64,000 nucleotides of DNA from Pedobacter sp. BMA (GCF_001027745.1 NZ_LECU01000007.1:1-64000); one strand, 5' to 3'. Positions 42,342 to 51,457 are shown, numbered from the stretch's first letter. Made by a program: numbers and translations. Notes: generated from the sequence alone by a model not told the origin.

Positions 42342-44693
42342 ATGCAAATTAAGAAAATTTTGCTAACGGGTATACTATGTGCCTACGTAATTTTCAGCTA
42401 CGCCCAAAATTTAACTTCTACCGTTTCAGGTATCGTTAAAGGGGATAATGGCGACCCCATTCCAGGGGCGACTATTAAGATTCAAAAATCAAACTATGGC
42501 ACGATCTCGGATGCCAATGGCGTTTTCCAGATCACGAACATTGCCCCGGGTGCTTACAGCATTCACATCAGCGCAATAGGCTTTAAAACACAAAAGAGGG
42601 ACATCAGACTGAATGCGGGACAGGACTTCAAACTGAACGTGACTATTGCTGAAGATGCAGCTCAAATGGAAACAGTAAACGTACTGGGCCGCACGAAAGC
42701 GCAGGAGGTAAACCGCCAGGCATTTAATGTTACAGCTATCGATGCGACAAAACTTTACAACACCACGCTGGATATTTCGGGTGCGCTGGATAAGGTTGCC
42801 GGTGTACGTGTACGCGAAACCGGTGGAGTAGGATCTAGCTTCAATGTTTCGTTGAATGGCTTCTCCGGAAATCATATCCGCTATTTTATTGACGGGATCC
42901 CGATGGATAATTTCGGATCTTCTTTCCAGATCAATAATATTCCAATTAATGTGGCAGAAAGGGTAGAGGTATACAAAGGCGTAGTGCCGATGTGGCTGGG
43001 CTCAGATGCGTTGGGCGGTGCGGTAAACATTGTAACCGGGAACACTAAAAGGAATTATATCGATGCATCGTATTCGTATGGAAGCTTCAACACCCACCGT
43101 TCGGTGGTTAATGCTGCTGCAACTACAAAATCGGGGGTTACTTTTCAACTGAGTGCGTTCCAGAATTATTCGGATAATGATTATAAGACAGATTTACCGC
43201 AGCGCCTGCTTGCAAACGTTCAGGGAACTACGGCAACTTCTTTAAGGAGGTTCAATGATACCTACCATAACGAAACGCTGATTGCAAATGTTGGCCTGGT
43301 AGGTAAAAAGTTTGCTGATAATCTTCTGCTGGGCATTACGCTGGGACAAAACTACAAGGAGATACAAACAGGGGCAAGGCCTGATGCTGTTTTCGGCCAG
43401 CTGCACAGGCGCGGAACGATAATTATGCCATCATTAAAATACAAAAAATCCAATTTGGTTAAGGGTTTAGATGTAACGCTAAATGCCAACTATAATCTGG
43501 GTTTCGAAAAAACGATTGATACGGCCTATGCGAAATATGACTGGGATGGTATACGTGATCCAAAAGCTACCATGGGCGAGCGCGAAGGTGGTCAGCTATC
43601 TAAGTTTACCAATAACAACGGCCTGGCTACGGCGATGGTTAGCTATCAGATTGCTCCTCATCATTCTGTAGCTATAAACAATGTATTCTCCACTTTTAAC
43701 CGTAAAACGGACAACATTCTTTATCCAGATAACAACGCTTCAGATCCAGCTAAAAAAGTGAACAAAAATGTACTGGGTTTTGGTTATAGCTATGCTGTAG
43801 ATAACAAATGGAGCAGCAGTGTTTTCGGGAAATATATCTATCAGAATAATTTGATTGGCAGCAGAGGCATCTCTTCTTCGACCGAGAAGTTGGGTTACGG
43901 ACTTGCTTTAGCCTACTTCTTCAACCGGAATGTACAGCTCAGAACTTCTTACGAACTCACGAACAGAATGCCTGAGGCAACCGAAATTTTTGGTGACCTT
44001 GAAAATCAGGAAGCTAATCCTGCATTAAAGCCTGAGAGAAGTGACAACCTCAATTTGGGTTTAATTTATAGTTTCCAGATCAATGAGATTAACCGTTTTT
44101 CGTTAACGGCAAACGGTGTTTACCGCTATTCAGCCGATTTTATTTATAACAGGCTTAACAATAACCAAACTAAGACTGTTGCAGATAACCGAGAAGGGGT
44201 TCGCACGCTTGGGGCGGATGCAGAAATACGATATTCCTACAAAAACTGGTTATCTGCAGGAACAACCATTACCTATCAGTATTTGCAGAACTTACAGCAA
44301 TACGAGCCGGGTTACAATGGCGAAAGTCCAGTTTACCTTGACCAGATGCCAAATATCCCATATCTCTTTGGTAATACCGATGTAAGTACCACATTCACTG
44401 ATTTCGGTAAAAAAGGCAACAATCTAACCATTGGATATAATTTATTATATGTTCATGCATTCTGGCTTTACTGGCCAAGTCTTGGAAGCAAAGATGCTGC
44501 TGCCGATAAAAAAGTAATTCCCATGCAGATGGCCCATGATCTTAATCTTGTATACAGTATAAAAAACGGACGGTATAACATCTCATTCGAAGCAAGAAAT
44601 ATTACAGATAAACCGCTGTTCGACAATTTCAGCTTGCAAAAACCAGGTCGTGGCTTTTACCTCAACCTTCGATACTTTATCAATAAATCTTAA
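42342..44693 (+). CDS. TonB-dependent receptor with carboxypeptidase-like domain
   Basis: 783 aa. Signal peptide MQIKKILLTGILCAYVIFSYAQ. Residues 27-110 are a CarboxypepD_reg-like domain (VSGIVKGDNGDPIPGATIKI, YSIHISAIGFKTQ). A plug follows with NTTLDISGALDKVAGVRVRE and VVPMWLGSDALGGAVNIVTG, and the barrel ends KPGRGFYLNLRYFINKS. It is paired with a DUF4374 lipoprotein gene 17 bp downstream, a combination found in iron/siderophore-type uptake loci. The substrate is not determined. A clear promoter and structured leader precede it. Confidence 0.9.
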   Translation: MQIKKILLTGILCAYVIFSYAQNLTSTVSGIVKGDNGDPIPGATIKIQKSNYGTISDANGVFQITNIAPGAYSIHISAIGFKTQKRDIRLNAGQDFKLNVTIAEDAAQMETVNVLGRTKAQEVNRQAFNVTAIDATKLYNTTLDISGALDKVAGVRVRETGGVGSSFNVSLNGFSGNHIRYFIDGIPMDNFGSSFQINNIPINVAERVEVYKGVVPMWLGSDALGGAVNIVTGNTKRNYIDASYSYGSFNTHRSVVNAAATTKSGVTFQLSAFQNYSDNDYKTDLPQRLLANVQGTTATSLRRFNDTYHNETLIANVGLVGKKFADNLLLGITLGQNYKEIQTGARPDAVFGQLHRRGTIIMPSLKYKKSNLVKGLDVTLNANYNLGFEKTIDTAYAKYDWDGIRDPKATMGEREGGQLSKFTNNNGLATAMVSYQIAPHHSVAINNVFSTFNRKTDNILYPDNNASDPAKKVNKNVLGFGYSYAVDNKWSSSVFGKYIYQNNLIGSRGISSSTEKLGYGLALAYFFNRNVQLRTSYELTNRMPEATEIFGDLENQEANPALKPERSDNLNLGLIYSFQINEINRFSLTANGVYRYSADFIYNRLNNNQTKTVADNREGVRTLGADAEIRYSYKNWLSAGTTITYQYLQNLQQYEPGYNGESPVYLDQMPNIPYLFGNTDVSTTFTDFGKKGNNLTIGYNLLYVHAFWLYWPSLGSKDAAADKKVIPMQMAHDLNLVYSIKNGRYNISFEARNITDKPLFDNFSLQKPGRGFYLNLRYFINKS

Positions 44694-44710
44694 TTATTAA
44701 AAAAACCAAT

Positions 44711-45931
44711 ATGAAATCAACAATTACAAAAGCGCTGGTAGCGCTGGCATTTACGGCTGCATTCAGTGCGTGTAAAAAAAGCAATAATGATGTTCCTGAA
44801 AATCCAGGCAATTACGTACTTGCAGTAACTCCTGTAGCTTCGACCGGTGTAGCCGATTACCTGGTAACGGCGAGCAATCTTGAATCGGGATCAGTTTCTA
44901 TTATCGGTAATGGAGTAGAACAGGACGGTACCTACCGTTATTATGTAACACTGGGCAATAAATTTTTCAGTATGCTATACGGCCAGGGAAATCCTGGTGC
45001 GGTAACCGTTTACGGCGTTCAAAGTGGTAAATTAACCAAACTAAATGATTTTACCGCTGCTACTGTTCAGGCTTTTGCGCCTGTTAATAATGATATCCTG
45101 ATGGTTAAAGTTCCGAGAGCATATGCGGCCACCGGAGCAACTTTGGCTAACTGGTATATTGTGAGTTCGGAAACGAACAAGCAAACCGCTGAGGGTACTT
45201 TAGATGCTGTTTTACCATCTGGTAATGGCGAAATTGCTCACTTTAGCTGGTTGACTCAGGTTGGCACGAAGGTGTTTGCGCCATTCTTCTCCATCACCGG
45301 CCGTACTTTTGAAACCGAATACCCGGATTATGCAGGTATTGCAGTTTATTCATATCCTTCGATGACCTATGAAAAAACCATTAAGGATACCAGAACAAGT
45401 TTTATTGGCAGGTATTTTACTGATGGCTTAGGCATAGTTGAAAACGGCGATACTTATGCATTTTCATCATCTGTGGCTGTTAAAGGTGGTGTATATACTT
45501 CCACGAAACCATCTGCAATTACCAGAATTAAATCGGGAACTACTGAGTTTGATCAAACTTACTATATGGATTTTGAAGCCGCTTCGAACGGTTACGTAAT
45601 TACCAACTGGTTATATGTGGGTCAGAACAAATTTGTGGCAAACGTTGAGCCTAAAGCGACTAAAGGTGCGTATGTTGCCGGCAAGCGATTAGCTATTGTA
45701 GATGTGTCTGCTAAAACAGTGAACCTGGTAACCGGCTTTCCTGATGCAGCAAGCGTTGCCAGCATTACAACTACTAACTACTCGCCAAAAGATGGAACAA
45801 CAGGATACGTTGGGGTAAACTTAACTGATGGCACTACCTGGGTTTATAAAATTAATGCCTCTACACGCACGGCAACCAGAGGTTTAAAAGTTGAAGGTGG
45901 ATTAATCACAGCGATCCAGCATGTAAACTAA
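44711..45931 (+). CDS. DUF4374 lipoprotein
   Basis: 406 aa. Lipobox FSAC at Cys-21, followed by KKSNND, so likely surface-exposed or periplasmic. The repeating beta-blade-like segments (NYVLAVTPVASTGVADYLVT, YRYYVTLGNKFFSMLYGQG, KVFAPFFSITGRTFETEYPD, TWVYKINASTRTATRGLKVE) suggest a beta-propeller, as in DUF4374. In this group it accompanies TonB receptors and may be an accessory substrate-binding protein. No direct functional data are known to me. Confidence 0.8.
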   Translation: MKSTITKALVALAFTAAFSACKKSNNDVPENPGNYVLAVTPVASTGVADYLVTASNLESGSVSIIGNGVEQDGTYRYYVTLGNKFFSMLYGQGNPGAVTVYGVQSGKLTKLNDFTAATVQAFAPVNNDILMVKVPRAYAATGATLANWYIVSSETNKQTAEGTLDAVLPSGNGEIAHFSWLTQVGTKVFAPFFSITGRTFETEYPDYAGIAVYSYPSMTYEKTIKDTRTSFIGRYFTDGLGIVENGDTYAFSSSVAVKGGVYTSTKPSAITRIKSGTTEFDQTYYMDFEAASNGYVITNWLYVGQNKFVANVEPKATKGAYVAGKRLAIVDVSAKTVNLVTGFPDAASVASITTTNYSPKDGTTGYVGVNLTDGTTWVYKINASTRTATRGLKVEGGLITAIQHVN

Positions 45932-45986
45932 TTATTCTGATTTACCACTACTTTGTAAGGTCTGTAGTGAGTTTGTACAGGAATTG

Positions 45987-46025
45987 AAAAAAGGATGTTC
46001 ATTGATCATGGGCATCCTTTTTTTT
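45987..46025 (+). terminator. Terminator after DUF4374 gene
   Basis: AAAAAAGGATG (45987-45997) pairs with CATCCTTTTTT (46013-46023), loop 15 nt, T-run after. Ends the TonB receptor/DUF4374 transcript. Confidence 0.82.
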
Positions 46026-46062
46026 GTGGGGTATATTCTTATTATCCGGGTTCGTTGGCCAG

Positions 46063-46150
46063 TTGACTCGAGGTTTTCCCGGAGTTACCTGCCTGTTGGG
46101 GTAGATTGGACGTAGAGAAAAGGTGGAGTTGGGGTAGACTTGAGGTGGAC
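46063..46150. repeat. Second degenerate tandem array, exact 11-bp period
   Basis: The best five units start at 46096: TTGGGGTAGAT, TGGACGTAGAG, AAAAGGTGGAG, TTGGGGTAGAC, TTGAGGTGGAC. All have G at position 6, T at 7, G at 9 and A at 10. Three more degenerate units upstream (from 46063) still begin with TT in the same phase. Non-coding, between the DUF4374 terminator and the tRNA-Ser terminator. Confidence 0.75.
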
Positions 46151-46153
46151 TGG

Positions 46154-46193
46154 AAAAAATGAAAGCCCGACTATCGTCGGGCTTTCATTTTTT
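46154..46193. terminator. Bidirectional terminator of tRNA-Ser
   Basis: Perfect 18-bp inverted repeat with loop TATC: AAAAAATGAAAGCCCGAC and its complement. Each strand ends in a T-run, so it stops tRNA-Ser transcription on the minus strand and anything coming from the left. Confidence 0.88.
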
Positions 46194-46196
46194 GTG

Positions 46197-46281
46197 CGGA
46201 AAGCGAGGGATTCGAACCCCCGGACCTGTTACAGTCAACAGTTTTCAAGACTGCCGCATTCGACCACTCTGCCAGCTTTCC
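46197..46281 (-). tRNA. tRNA-Ser (anticodon UGA)
   Basis: 85 nt on the minus strand. Acceptor GGAAAGC pairs with GCTTTCC, discriminator G. D-loop region GCAGAGTGGTCGAATGCGGC, anticodon loop CTTGAAA with anticodon TGA at 46245-46247, a long class II variable arm, and T-loop GGTTCGAATCC. CCA is not encoded. It reads UCN serine codons, mainly UCA. Confidence 0.96.
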
Positions 46282-46376
46282 GGAGGCAAAAGTACGAACT
46301 CTGGTTAAATCTGCAAACTGCGGAGGTCTTTTTTTTATATTAAATTGATAATTACTTAACAATGAGGAGGAAAAAA

Positions 46377-47366
46377 TTATTTCTTATGTAAATCATCCTC
46401 GATAGGAGCTGATTTTTTGAATAAATTGAAGGTGGGCCGGATAATCTTCACGCTTCTTTTACTCACATCAACACTCGCATTCAGCTCAAAACCAATCAGC
46501 AGAATGAGGGAGTTGAGGTACAGCCAGATCATAATCACGATTAAAGTACCTATGGATCCGTAAACTTTATTGTATGAAGCAAAGTGGTTAATGTAAAAAG
46601 AAAAGCCCCAGATGGTCACAAATGCCAGGAGGGTAGCTAACCAGGCACCGGCACTAAATAACTTCCATTTTTTGGTATGTGATGGCCCATAACGGTATAA
46701 AATGGAGATGGTGGTGAAATACAACACGGCCAGAATTGCCCAACGCGAAAACTGAATGATGTAAACCAGTAAGCCTGCTTTGATGTGTAACTCATCCTTA
46801 ATACTGGTTAGCAGTACCTCACCAATAGCCATGGCGCTGATGCACACGATAATAGAGAAGCAGATAACACAAGTAAGAATAAAGGCAATGAGGCGCTGCC
46901 TGAGCCAGCTCCGCGTTTCGATGATCAGGGACGACTTATTGAAAGCTTTCATCAGGTTTTTAACGCCATTGGTAGCAAAAAATATAGCTGATAAAAATCC
47001 GAAAGATAGTAATCCTGTATTCTGGTTTTTAACAATATCTTTAAGTGTTGTTTCAAAGGCTTCGTAGGCATTGCGGGGCAACACCAGCTGAATTAAGTTC
47101 AGCAGCTGATCCTGGAATCCATTGATCGGGATAAATGGGATGAGTGTAAAGAGGAAGATAATCCCTGGAAAAATGGCCAGCATAAAGCTGTACGCCAGTG
47201 AAGAGGATTTATTTACCAGGGTGTCTTTTCCTATTTCCCGAAAAAAGAAAGTGGCAACTGTATACAGTGGAAGCGGGCTAAATCCGGGTAATATGCATCC
47301 TTTAGTCCATTCGATAAACCTCGAATAGAACTTAAGATGTAATAATTGCCGGTGTAACCATTCCAT
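46377..47366 (-). CDS. YihY/BrkB-family membrane protein
   Basis: 329 aa, about six transmembrane helices. Family pattern: FFREIGKDTLVNKSSSLAYSFMLAIFPGIIFLFTLIPFIP, then GFLSAIFFATNGVKNLMKAFN, and AWLATLLAFVTIWGFSFYINHFASYNKVYGSIG near the end. The old name RNase BN is wrong for this family; the function is unknown, possibly envelope-related. It is 8 bp after the thioesterase gene in the PASTA-mltG-thioesterase-BrkB series. Confidence 0.86.
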   Translation of the reverse strand: MEWLHRQLLHLKFYSRFIEWTKGCILPGFSPLPLYTVATFFFREIGKDTLVNKSSSLAYSFMLAIFPGIIFLFTLIPFIPINGFQDQLLNLIQLVLPRNAYEAFETTLKDIVKNQNTGLLSFGFLSAIFFATNGVKNLMKAFNKSSLIIETRSWLRQRLIAFILTCVICFSIIVCISAMAIGEVLLTSIKDELHIKAGLLVYIIQFSRWAILAVLYFTTISILYRYGPSHTKKWKLFSAGAWLATLLAFVTIWGFSFYINHFASYNKVYGSIGTLIVIMIWLYLNSLILLIGFELNASVDVSKRSVKIIRPTFNLFKKSAPIEDDLHKK

Positions 47367-47374
47367 TGAATTAA

Positions 47375-47782
47375 CTAAAAGTATTGACTAACATGCTCCA
47401 TAAAACTTTTTGGCGGATGGCAAGGTCTTCTTGTTACCTTGTCTACGAAAACCAGTGTGGTTGAAGCGATATTAATCAACTCCTTTGACTCATTATATAT
47501 CTCGTAATCGACCTTTAGCCGTACGGTCGGCAAACCTTTTACAATCGATTTTACTGTTAACACCTGATTATATAAAGCAGGCTTCAAAAACTTCGAGGTC
47601 ATTTCGAGAATAGGGAGCATAACCCCTTCAGCTTCCATTGATTCGTAGGACATGCCTGAACAGGCTTCAAAGCATTCCGTTCGGGCAATTTCATAATATT
47701 GAGCGTAGTTACCGTGGTGTACTACACCCATTTGATCGGTTTCAGCATAGCGAACCCTCACTTTAGTTTCGTAAGTAAACAT
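47375..47782 (-). CDS. Acyl-CoA thioesterase, 4-hydroxybenzoyl-CoA (YbgC) type
   Basis: 135 aa hot-dog fold. The N-terminal motif VRYAETDQMGVVHHGNYAQYYE carries the catalytic Asp-16, where YbgC-type enzymes have a DTD..GVV.H.NY pattern. FLKPALYNQVLTVKS and ASTTLVFVDKVTRRPCHPP are also typical. It hydrolyses acyl-CoA; the chain is unknown. Its ATG overlaps the mltG stop by 1 bp (TAATG), so translation is coupled to mltG. Confidence 0.88.
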   Translation of the reverse strand: MFTYETKVRVRYAETDQMGVVHHGNYAQYYEIARTECFEACSGMSYESMEAEGVMLPILEMTSKFLKPALYNQVLTVKSIVKGLPTVRLKVDYEIYNESKELINIASTTLVFVDKVTRRPCHPPKSFMEHVSQYF

Positions 47783-48837
47783 TATCTGAAGATATTTCTT
47801 TTATTTAAAGCTTCGCGATATTTCCTGGCGTTAATTTCATGTTGTGCTTTGGTTTCGGCAAAATTGTGGTATCCTGAAAAATCTTCTTTGGCACACATGT
47901 AAATATAATTGTTCTGATCACGGTTTAATACGGCATCGATGGCTTTGATGCTTGGCATCATGATCGGGCCCGGAGGCAAACCTGCATATTTGTAAGTGTT
48001 GTAAAGCGATTGCACCTGAAGCAACTTACCGGTTACCCTTTTTACGGTGAAATCGTTATTGGCAAAAATTACAGTAGGATCGGCCTGCAATAGAATACCT
48101 TTGTTTAACCTGTTCAGATATAAACCGGCGATGATGGGCATTTCTTTATCATAAAGTGCTTCGGCATCTACTATGGATGCAAGGGTGTAGACCTGCGCCG
48201 GTGTCAGATTTAAACTGGCTGCCTTCTGTTTGCGCTCAGCAGTCCAGAAGGAATCATATTCCTTGTGCATACGTTCAAAGAATTCAACAGGCGAGATATT
48301 CCAGTACATTTCATAGGTGTTCGGAATAAACATCGCATAGATATTATCCTGATTGAACCCATATTTACTGATGAGTGCAGTGGAATCCAGCACCTGAATA
48401 AAGCTGAGGGAATCGGCTTCAAGATTGCTGGCCAGATAGGCTGCAAAGTTTTCTTTTTTACGGATATTTTGAAACTTCAGCTTAACCGGATCCTGGTTGC
48501 CTGCTTTAATCATATTGATCAGCGTTCTGTTCGTCATGCCATGGGTTAAGCGGTACCGGCCGGGCTTTACATTATTTGCCAGGTTCATTTTTCCGGCCGC
48601 AGCGGTGAAGGCTGAGATACTTTTTACGATGTCTTTTTGTTTCAGGTTAGCCACCAGCTGATCGTAACTACTCCCGGTTTTAATATATAAATATTTCTGG
48701 TTCTCAGTAATGTTAGGGGCAAAGTACAGGCGGTACAGGTTTAACGCAAAATAACCCGCCACCAGTACAATGATCAGGGCGATGGTTATCGAAACTTTTT
48801 TGCCAGTACTCATGGTCTTTTTTTCTGTATCAGTCAT
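47782..48837 (-). CDS. mltG: Endolytic murein transglycosylase
   Basis: 351 aa. One N-terminal transmembrane helix (about 15-35), a LysM-like subdomain, then the YceG catalytic domain: FIPNTYEMYW, LASIVDAEALYDKEMPIIAGLYLNRL and LQADPTVIFA, ending LPPGPIMMPSIKAIDAVLN. It cuts nascent glycan strands at the inner membrane. The usual ASIVEKE reads ASIVDAE here (Asp-224, Glu-226), so one of the two acidic positions is a conservative change. The gene is between the PASTA and thioesterase genes on one strand. Confidence 0.9.
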   Translation of the reverse strand: MTDTEKKTMSTGKKVSITIALIIVLVAGYFALNLYRLYFAPNITENQKYLYIKTGSSYDQLVANLKQKDIVKSISAFTAAAGKMNLANNVKPGRYRLTHGMTNRTLINMIKAGNQDPVKLKFQNIRKKENFAAYLASNLEADSLSFIQVLDSTALISKYGFNQDNIYAMFIPNTYEMYWNISPVEFFERMHKEYDSFWTAERKQKAASLNLTPAQVYTLASIVDAEALYDKEMPIIAGLYLNRLNKGILLQADPTVIFANNDFTVKRVTGKLLQVQSLYNTYKYAGLPPGPIMMPSIKAIDAVLNRDQNNYIYMCAKEDFSGYHNFAETKAQHEINARKYREALNKRNIFR

Positions 48838-48854
48838 TTCTCTTTAACGGAAAG

Positions 48855-49625
48855 TTATGGTTGTTTATTAGATAAGGTAATGTTAATTTTTGTTCCGATG
48901 GCTACCTTGGTTAAGGAATCGGCAGGCATAGGATCTTGCCTGGTGATTACTGCATTTGCGCTGTCGGTGATGGCGCCTTCGTAGATGATATTGCCCAAAG
49001 TTAAATTGGAACCTTTCAAGCTGAATTTAGCTTCATCTACGGTTAAGCCCACCAGCTGTGGTACATCTACTTCTTCGTTACCTCTGCCATCACCCAGTAC
49101 CAGATTAATTCTTGATCCTACGGGGATGATGTCGCCGGGTTGGATGGGTGCGCCGCCAAAAGAGGCTTCCAATACTACGTCCCTGCTTACGTCGGGTTTG
49201 TATGTGGTATCGCCCAGTTTTAACCGGGAACTTTCAATAATGGCCTGTGCTTCCCTTAATGTTTTAAATGCGATATCAGGGAATTTGGTGTTTGGTATTT
49301 TACCCGCATTGATGGTTAGGTATACAGTTCTGTTATCTTTAACAAAAGTATTAGGATCGGGATCCTGATCAATCACAATGCCTGCAGGCTGGTCCATGAT
49401 AAAAACAGAATCAACTTCATATTTTAAACCCGCCTCTTCCAGTTTCTGAACAGCCTGTTCAAAAGACAAACCTTTTACTGTTGGTACGTTTAGTCCCTGA
49501 CCGTGTTTAGTGTAATATCTCAGACTGAAAAATGCAATCAGCAAAAGGCCAATTACGGTTAATACTGCGGCTAATAGATTGCTTCTGAAAGACTTGGTTT
49601 TTAAATAATCTATAAATTTAGACAT
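48855..49625 (-). CDS. PASTA-domain membrane protein
   Basis: 256 aa. A short cytoplasmic N-terminus, one transmembrane helix (about 15-37) and three PASTA domains in the periplasm: LNVPTVKGLSFEQAVQKLEEAGL, FPDIAFKTLREAQAIIESSRL and VDVPQLVGLTVDEAKFSLKGSNL. PASTA domains bind peptidoglycan fragments. Unlike PknB/StkP proteins there is no kinase domain. It starts the mltG operon and is divergent from ddl, so a cell-wall role is likely. Confidence 0.88.
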   Translation of the reverse strand: MSKFIDYLKTKSFRSNLLAAVLTVIGLLLIAFFSLRYYTKHGQGLNVPTVKGLSFEQAVQKLEEAGLKYEVDSVFIMDQPAGIVIDQDPDPNTFVKDNRTVYLTINAGKIPNTKFPDIAFKTLREAQAIIESSRLKLGDTTYKPDVSRDVVLEASFGGAPIQPGDIIPVGSRINLVLGDGRGNEEVDVPQLVGLTVDEAKFSLKGSNLTLGNIIYEGAITDSANAVITRQDPMPADSLTKVAIGTKINITLSNKQP

Positions 49626-49838
49626 GAATGGTAAATGCTGGGGTTTATGCGTATAAAATCAAATGTACTTATTTAATTTTTCAATAGTCATCAATGAATG
49701 GTTTGCGATTCAATAACCGCAAAAACGATACCATCAATTTCTATTTCTGTTGCTCAAAATTAAATAAAGCACAAAGATATTTATATTTTTGAGGATATAT
49801 TTACTTATCAATTTCTATTTATATAAAGGATTTTCATC

Positions 49839-50825
49839 ATGAAAAAGACTATTGCATTGTTAACAGGCGGTACTACAGGCGAATGGGTAGTTTCGGTAAA
49901 AAGTGCGGCTACGATTGCGCAAAATATCGACTCCGACTTGTACGATGTTTATAAGATTATGCTCAATGATAAGGGCTGGTTTTACGAGCCTGCGGATTCG
50001 GTGAAGATAGCAGTTGATAAGAATGATTTTTCGATTACACTGGAAGGTCGCAAAATAAAGTTTGAAGGCGTTTTCATAGCCATCCACGGTGCTCCGGGTG
50101 AAGATGGTAAACTTCAAGGCTACTTTGATATGCTCAATATCCCTTATACTACCTGCGATGCGCTTACCTCGTCCATCACGATGAATAAAGGTTATACAAA
50201 AGCCATTGTGGATGGCATTCCAAATTTGAACGTTGCCAGATCGGTACAGATTTTTAAGGGGGGAGATTATAGTGTTAGCCAAATCAAAGCAGAGTTAAAA
50301 TTACCTTATTTCGTAAAACCAAATAGTGGCGGCAGCAGTATCGGCATGACCAAAGTTAAACATGCCGACGACCTGGATGAAGCGATTGAAAAAGCATTTA
50401 AAGAAGATAATCAGGTTTTAATAGAGGAATTTGTAAGCGGAAGGGAGTTTTCCATCGGTGTGTTTAAGGCCAACGGAGAGATTACCGTTTTGCCAACCAC
50501 CGAAGTAATTCCTTCGAATGAATTTTTCGATTTCGAGGCCAAATATACCCCGGGGGCAACTAAGGAAATTACACCCGGCGATATGAACGATGAGGAATAC
50601 GCCAGGGTGCACCAGATTATTAAAGATATTTATGTTAAATTGAACTGCAGGGGTGTTGTCCGTGTAGACTATTTTCTGGAAGAAGGTACAGGTAAATTTT
50701 ATTTTATCGAGATCAATACCATCCCTGGCCAAACGGCAACCAGTTTTATTCCGCAGCAGGTGGCTGCAATGGGCATTAGCCTGAAACAGTTTTATACGAG
50801 CTTAATGAAAGAAACCTTAGGTTAA
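49839..50825 (+). CDS. ddl: D-alanine--D-alanine ligase
   Basis: 328 aa ATP-grasp enzyme making D-Ala-D-Ala for peptidoglycan. N-terminal GGTTGEWVVSVKSA corresponds to the usual GG-S-E-H-VS loop, with the His replaced by Trp. IAIHGAPGEDGKLQGYFDMLNIPYT, YFVKPNSGGSSIGMTKV, LIEEFVSGREFSIGV and FYFIEINTIPGQTATSFIPQQ are diagnostic. This is the variant seen in Bacteroidota. It is divergent from the PASTA/mltG unit and followed 14 bp later by the Crp/Fnr gene. Confidence 0.93.
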   Translation: MKKTIALLTGGTTGEWVVSVKSAATIAQNIDSDLYDVYKIMLNDKGWFYEPADSVKIAVDKNDFSITLEGRKIKFEGVFIAIHGAPGEDGKLQGYFDMLNIPYTTCDALTSSITMNKGYTKAIVDGIPNLNVARSVQIFKGGDYSVSQIKAELKLPYFVKPNSGGSSIGMTKVKHADDLDEAIEKAFKEDNQVLIEEFVSGREFSIGVFKANGEITVLPTTEVIPSNEFFDFEAKYTPGATKEITPGDMNDEEYARVHQIIKDIYVKLNCRGVVRVDYFLEEGTGKFYFIEINTIPGQTATSFIPQQVAAMGISLKQFYTSLMKETLG

Positions 50826-50839
50826 GGGTAAACGCATTT

Positions 50840-51421
50840 ATGGATATTCAGCACATCATCAATAAAGGCTTTATGCCTAAGGAATATCCAAAGGATGCGG
50901 TAATTTACGAGCCGGGCGCGCTTCCACGTTATGTGTATTTCATTAAGTCGGGTGAAGTGCGGATGGTTACGGTTAGTGAAGATGGCAAGGAGTTTATTCA
51001 GGGCATTTTTAAAACCGGCCAATACTTCGGTGAGCCTGCGCTGATTTTAAACCGCCGTTACCTGGCTTACACCATCGCAAGTAAAGATTCGGAGATTATT
51101 CGTGTGGACCGGGAACAGTTTTTCGGCCTGATTGGAAATGAACCTAATTTCAGTCTGGAGCTGATCCACACGTTAAGCAACAGGTTGTTTTATAAATCGA
51201 TGATGCTGGAGGAGCTTGCCAGTGAAAAAGCTGAACACCGGCTGCTCACCATGATCAATTATCTATTGGCGGATGTGAAACAGGGTGACCACCTGAAGGT
51301 TACGCGGCAGGATCTGGCCGATATGACCGGACTAAGAGTTGAAACCGTAATCAGGGGCGTAAAATTGCTTGCAGAAAAAGGGAAGATCCAAACCATTAAA
51401 GGGAAAATAGTAAAACCTTAG
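50840..51421 (+). CDS. Crp/Fnr-family transcriptional regulator
   Basis: 193 aa. The N-terminal cyclic-nucleotide-binding-like barrel has AVIYEPGALPRYVYFIKSGEVRMV and GQYFGEPALILNRRYLAYTIAS. The C-terminal helix-turn-helix is VTRQDLADMTGLRVETVIRGVKLLAEKG. There is no FNR-type cysteine cluster, and the cAMP-contact Arg is not evident, so the effector is unknown. A TGA-N6-TCA palindrome follows 20 bp after the stop, in front of the DUF983 gene. Confidence 0.87.
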   Translation: MDIQHIINKGFMPKEYPKDAVIYEPGALPRYVYFIKSGEVRMVTVSEDGKEFIQGIFKTGQYFGEPALILNRRYLAYTIASKDSEIIRVDREQFFGLIGNEPNFSLELIHTLSNRLFYKSMMLEELASEKAEHRLLTMINYLLADVKQGDHLKVTRQDLADMTGLRVETVIRGVKLLAEKGKIQTIKGKIVKP

Positions 51422-51443
51422 TCTTTATAATATTGTTCAAAAC

Positions 51444-51457
51444 ATGATATAGGTCAT
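51444..51457. promoter_or_regulatory. Crp/Fnr-type palindrome ATGA-N6-TCAT
   Basis: ATGA TATAGG TCAT has the arm spacing of Crp/Fnr sites. Its centre is about 40 bp upstream of the start predicted from the -7 box at 51480-51487, the position used by class II Crp activation. Confidence 0.45.

Noticed and set aside
42489..42875. Minus-strand 128-aa ORF inside the TonB receptor gene
   Set aside because: It lies wholly within a convincing coding sequence and has no family features.
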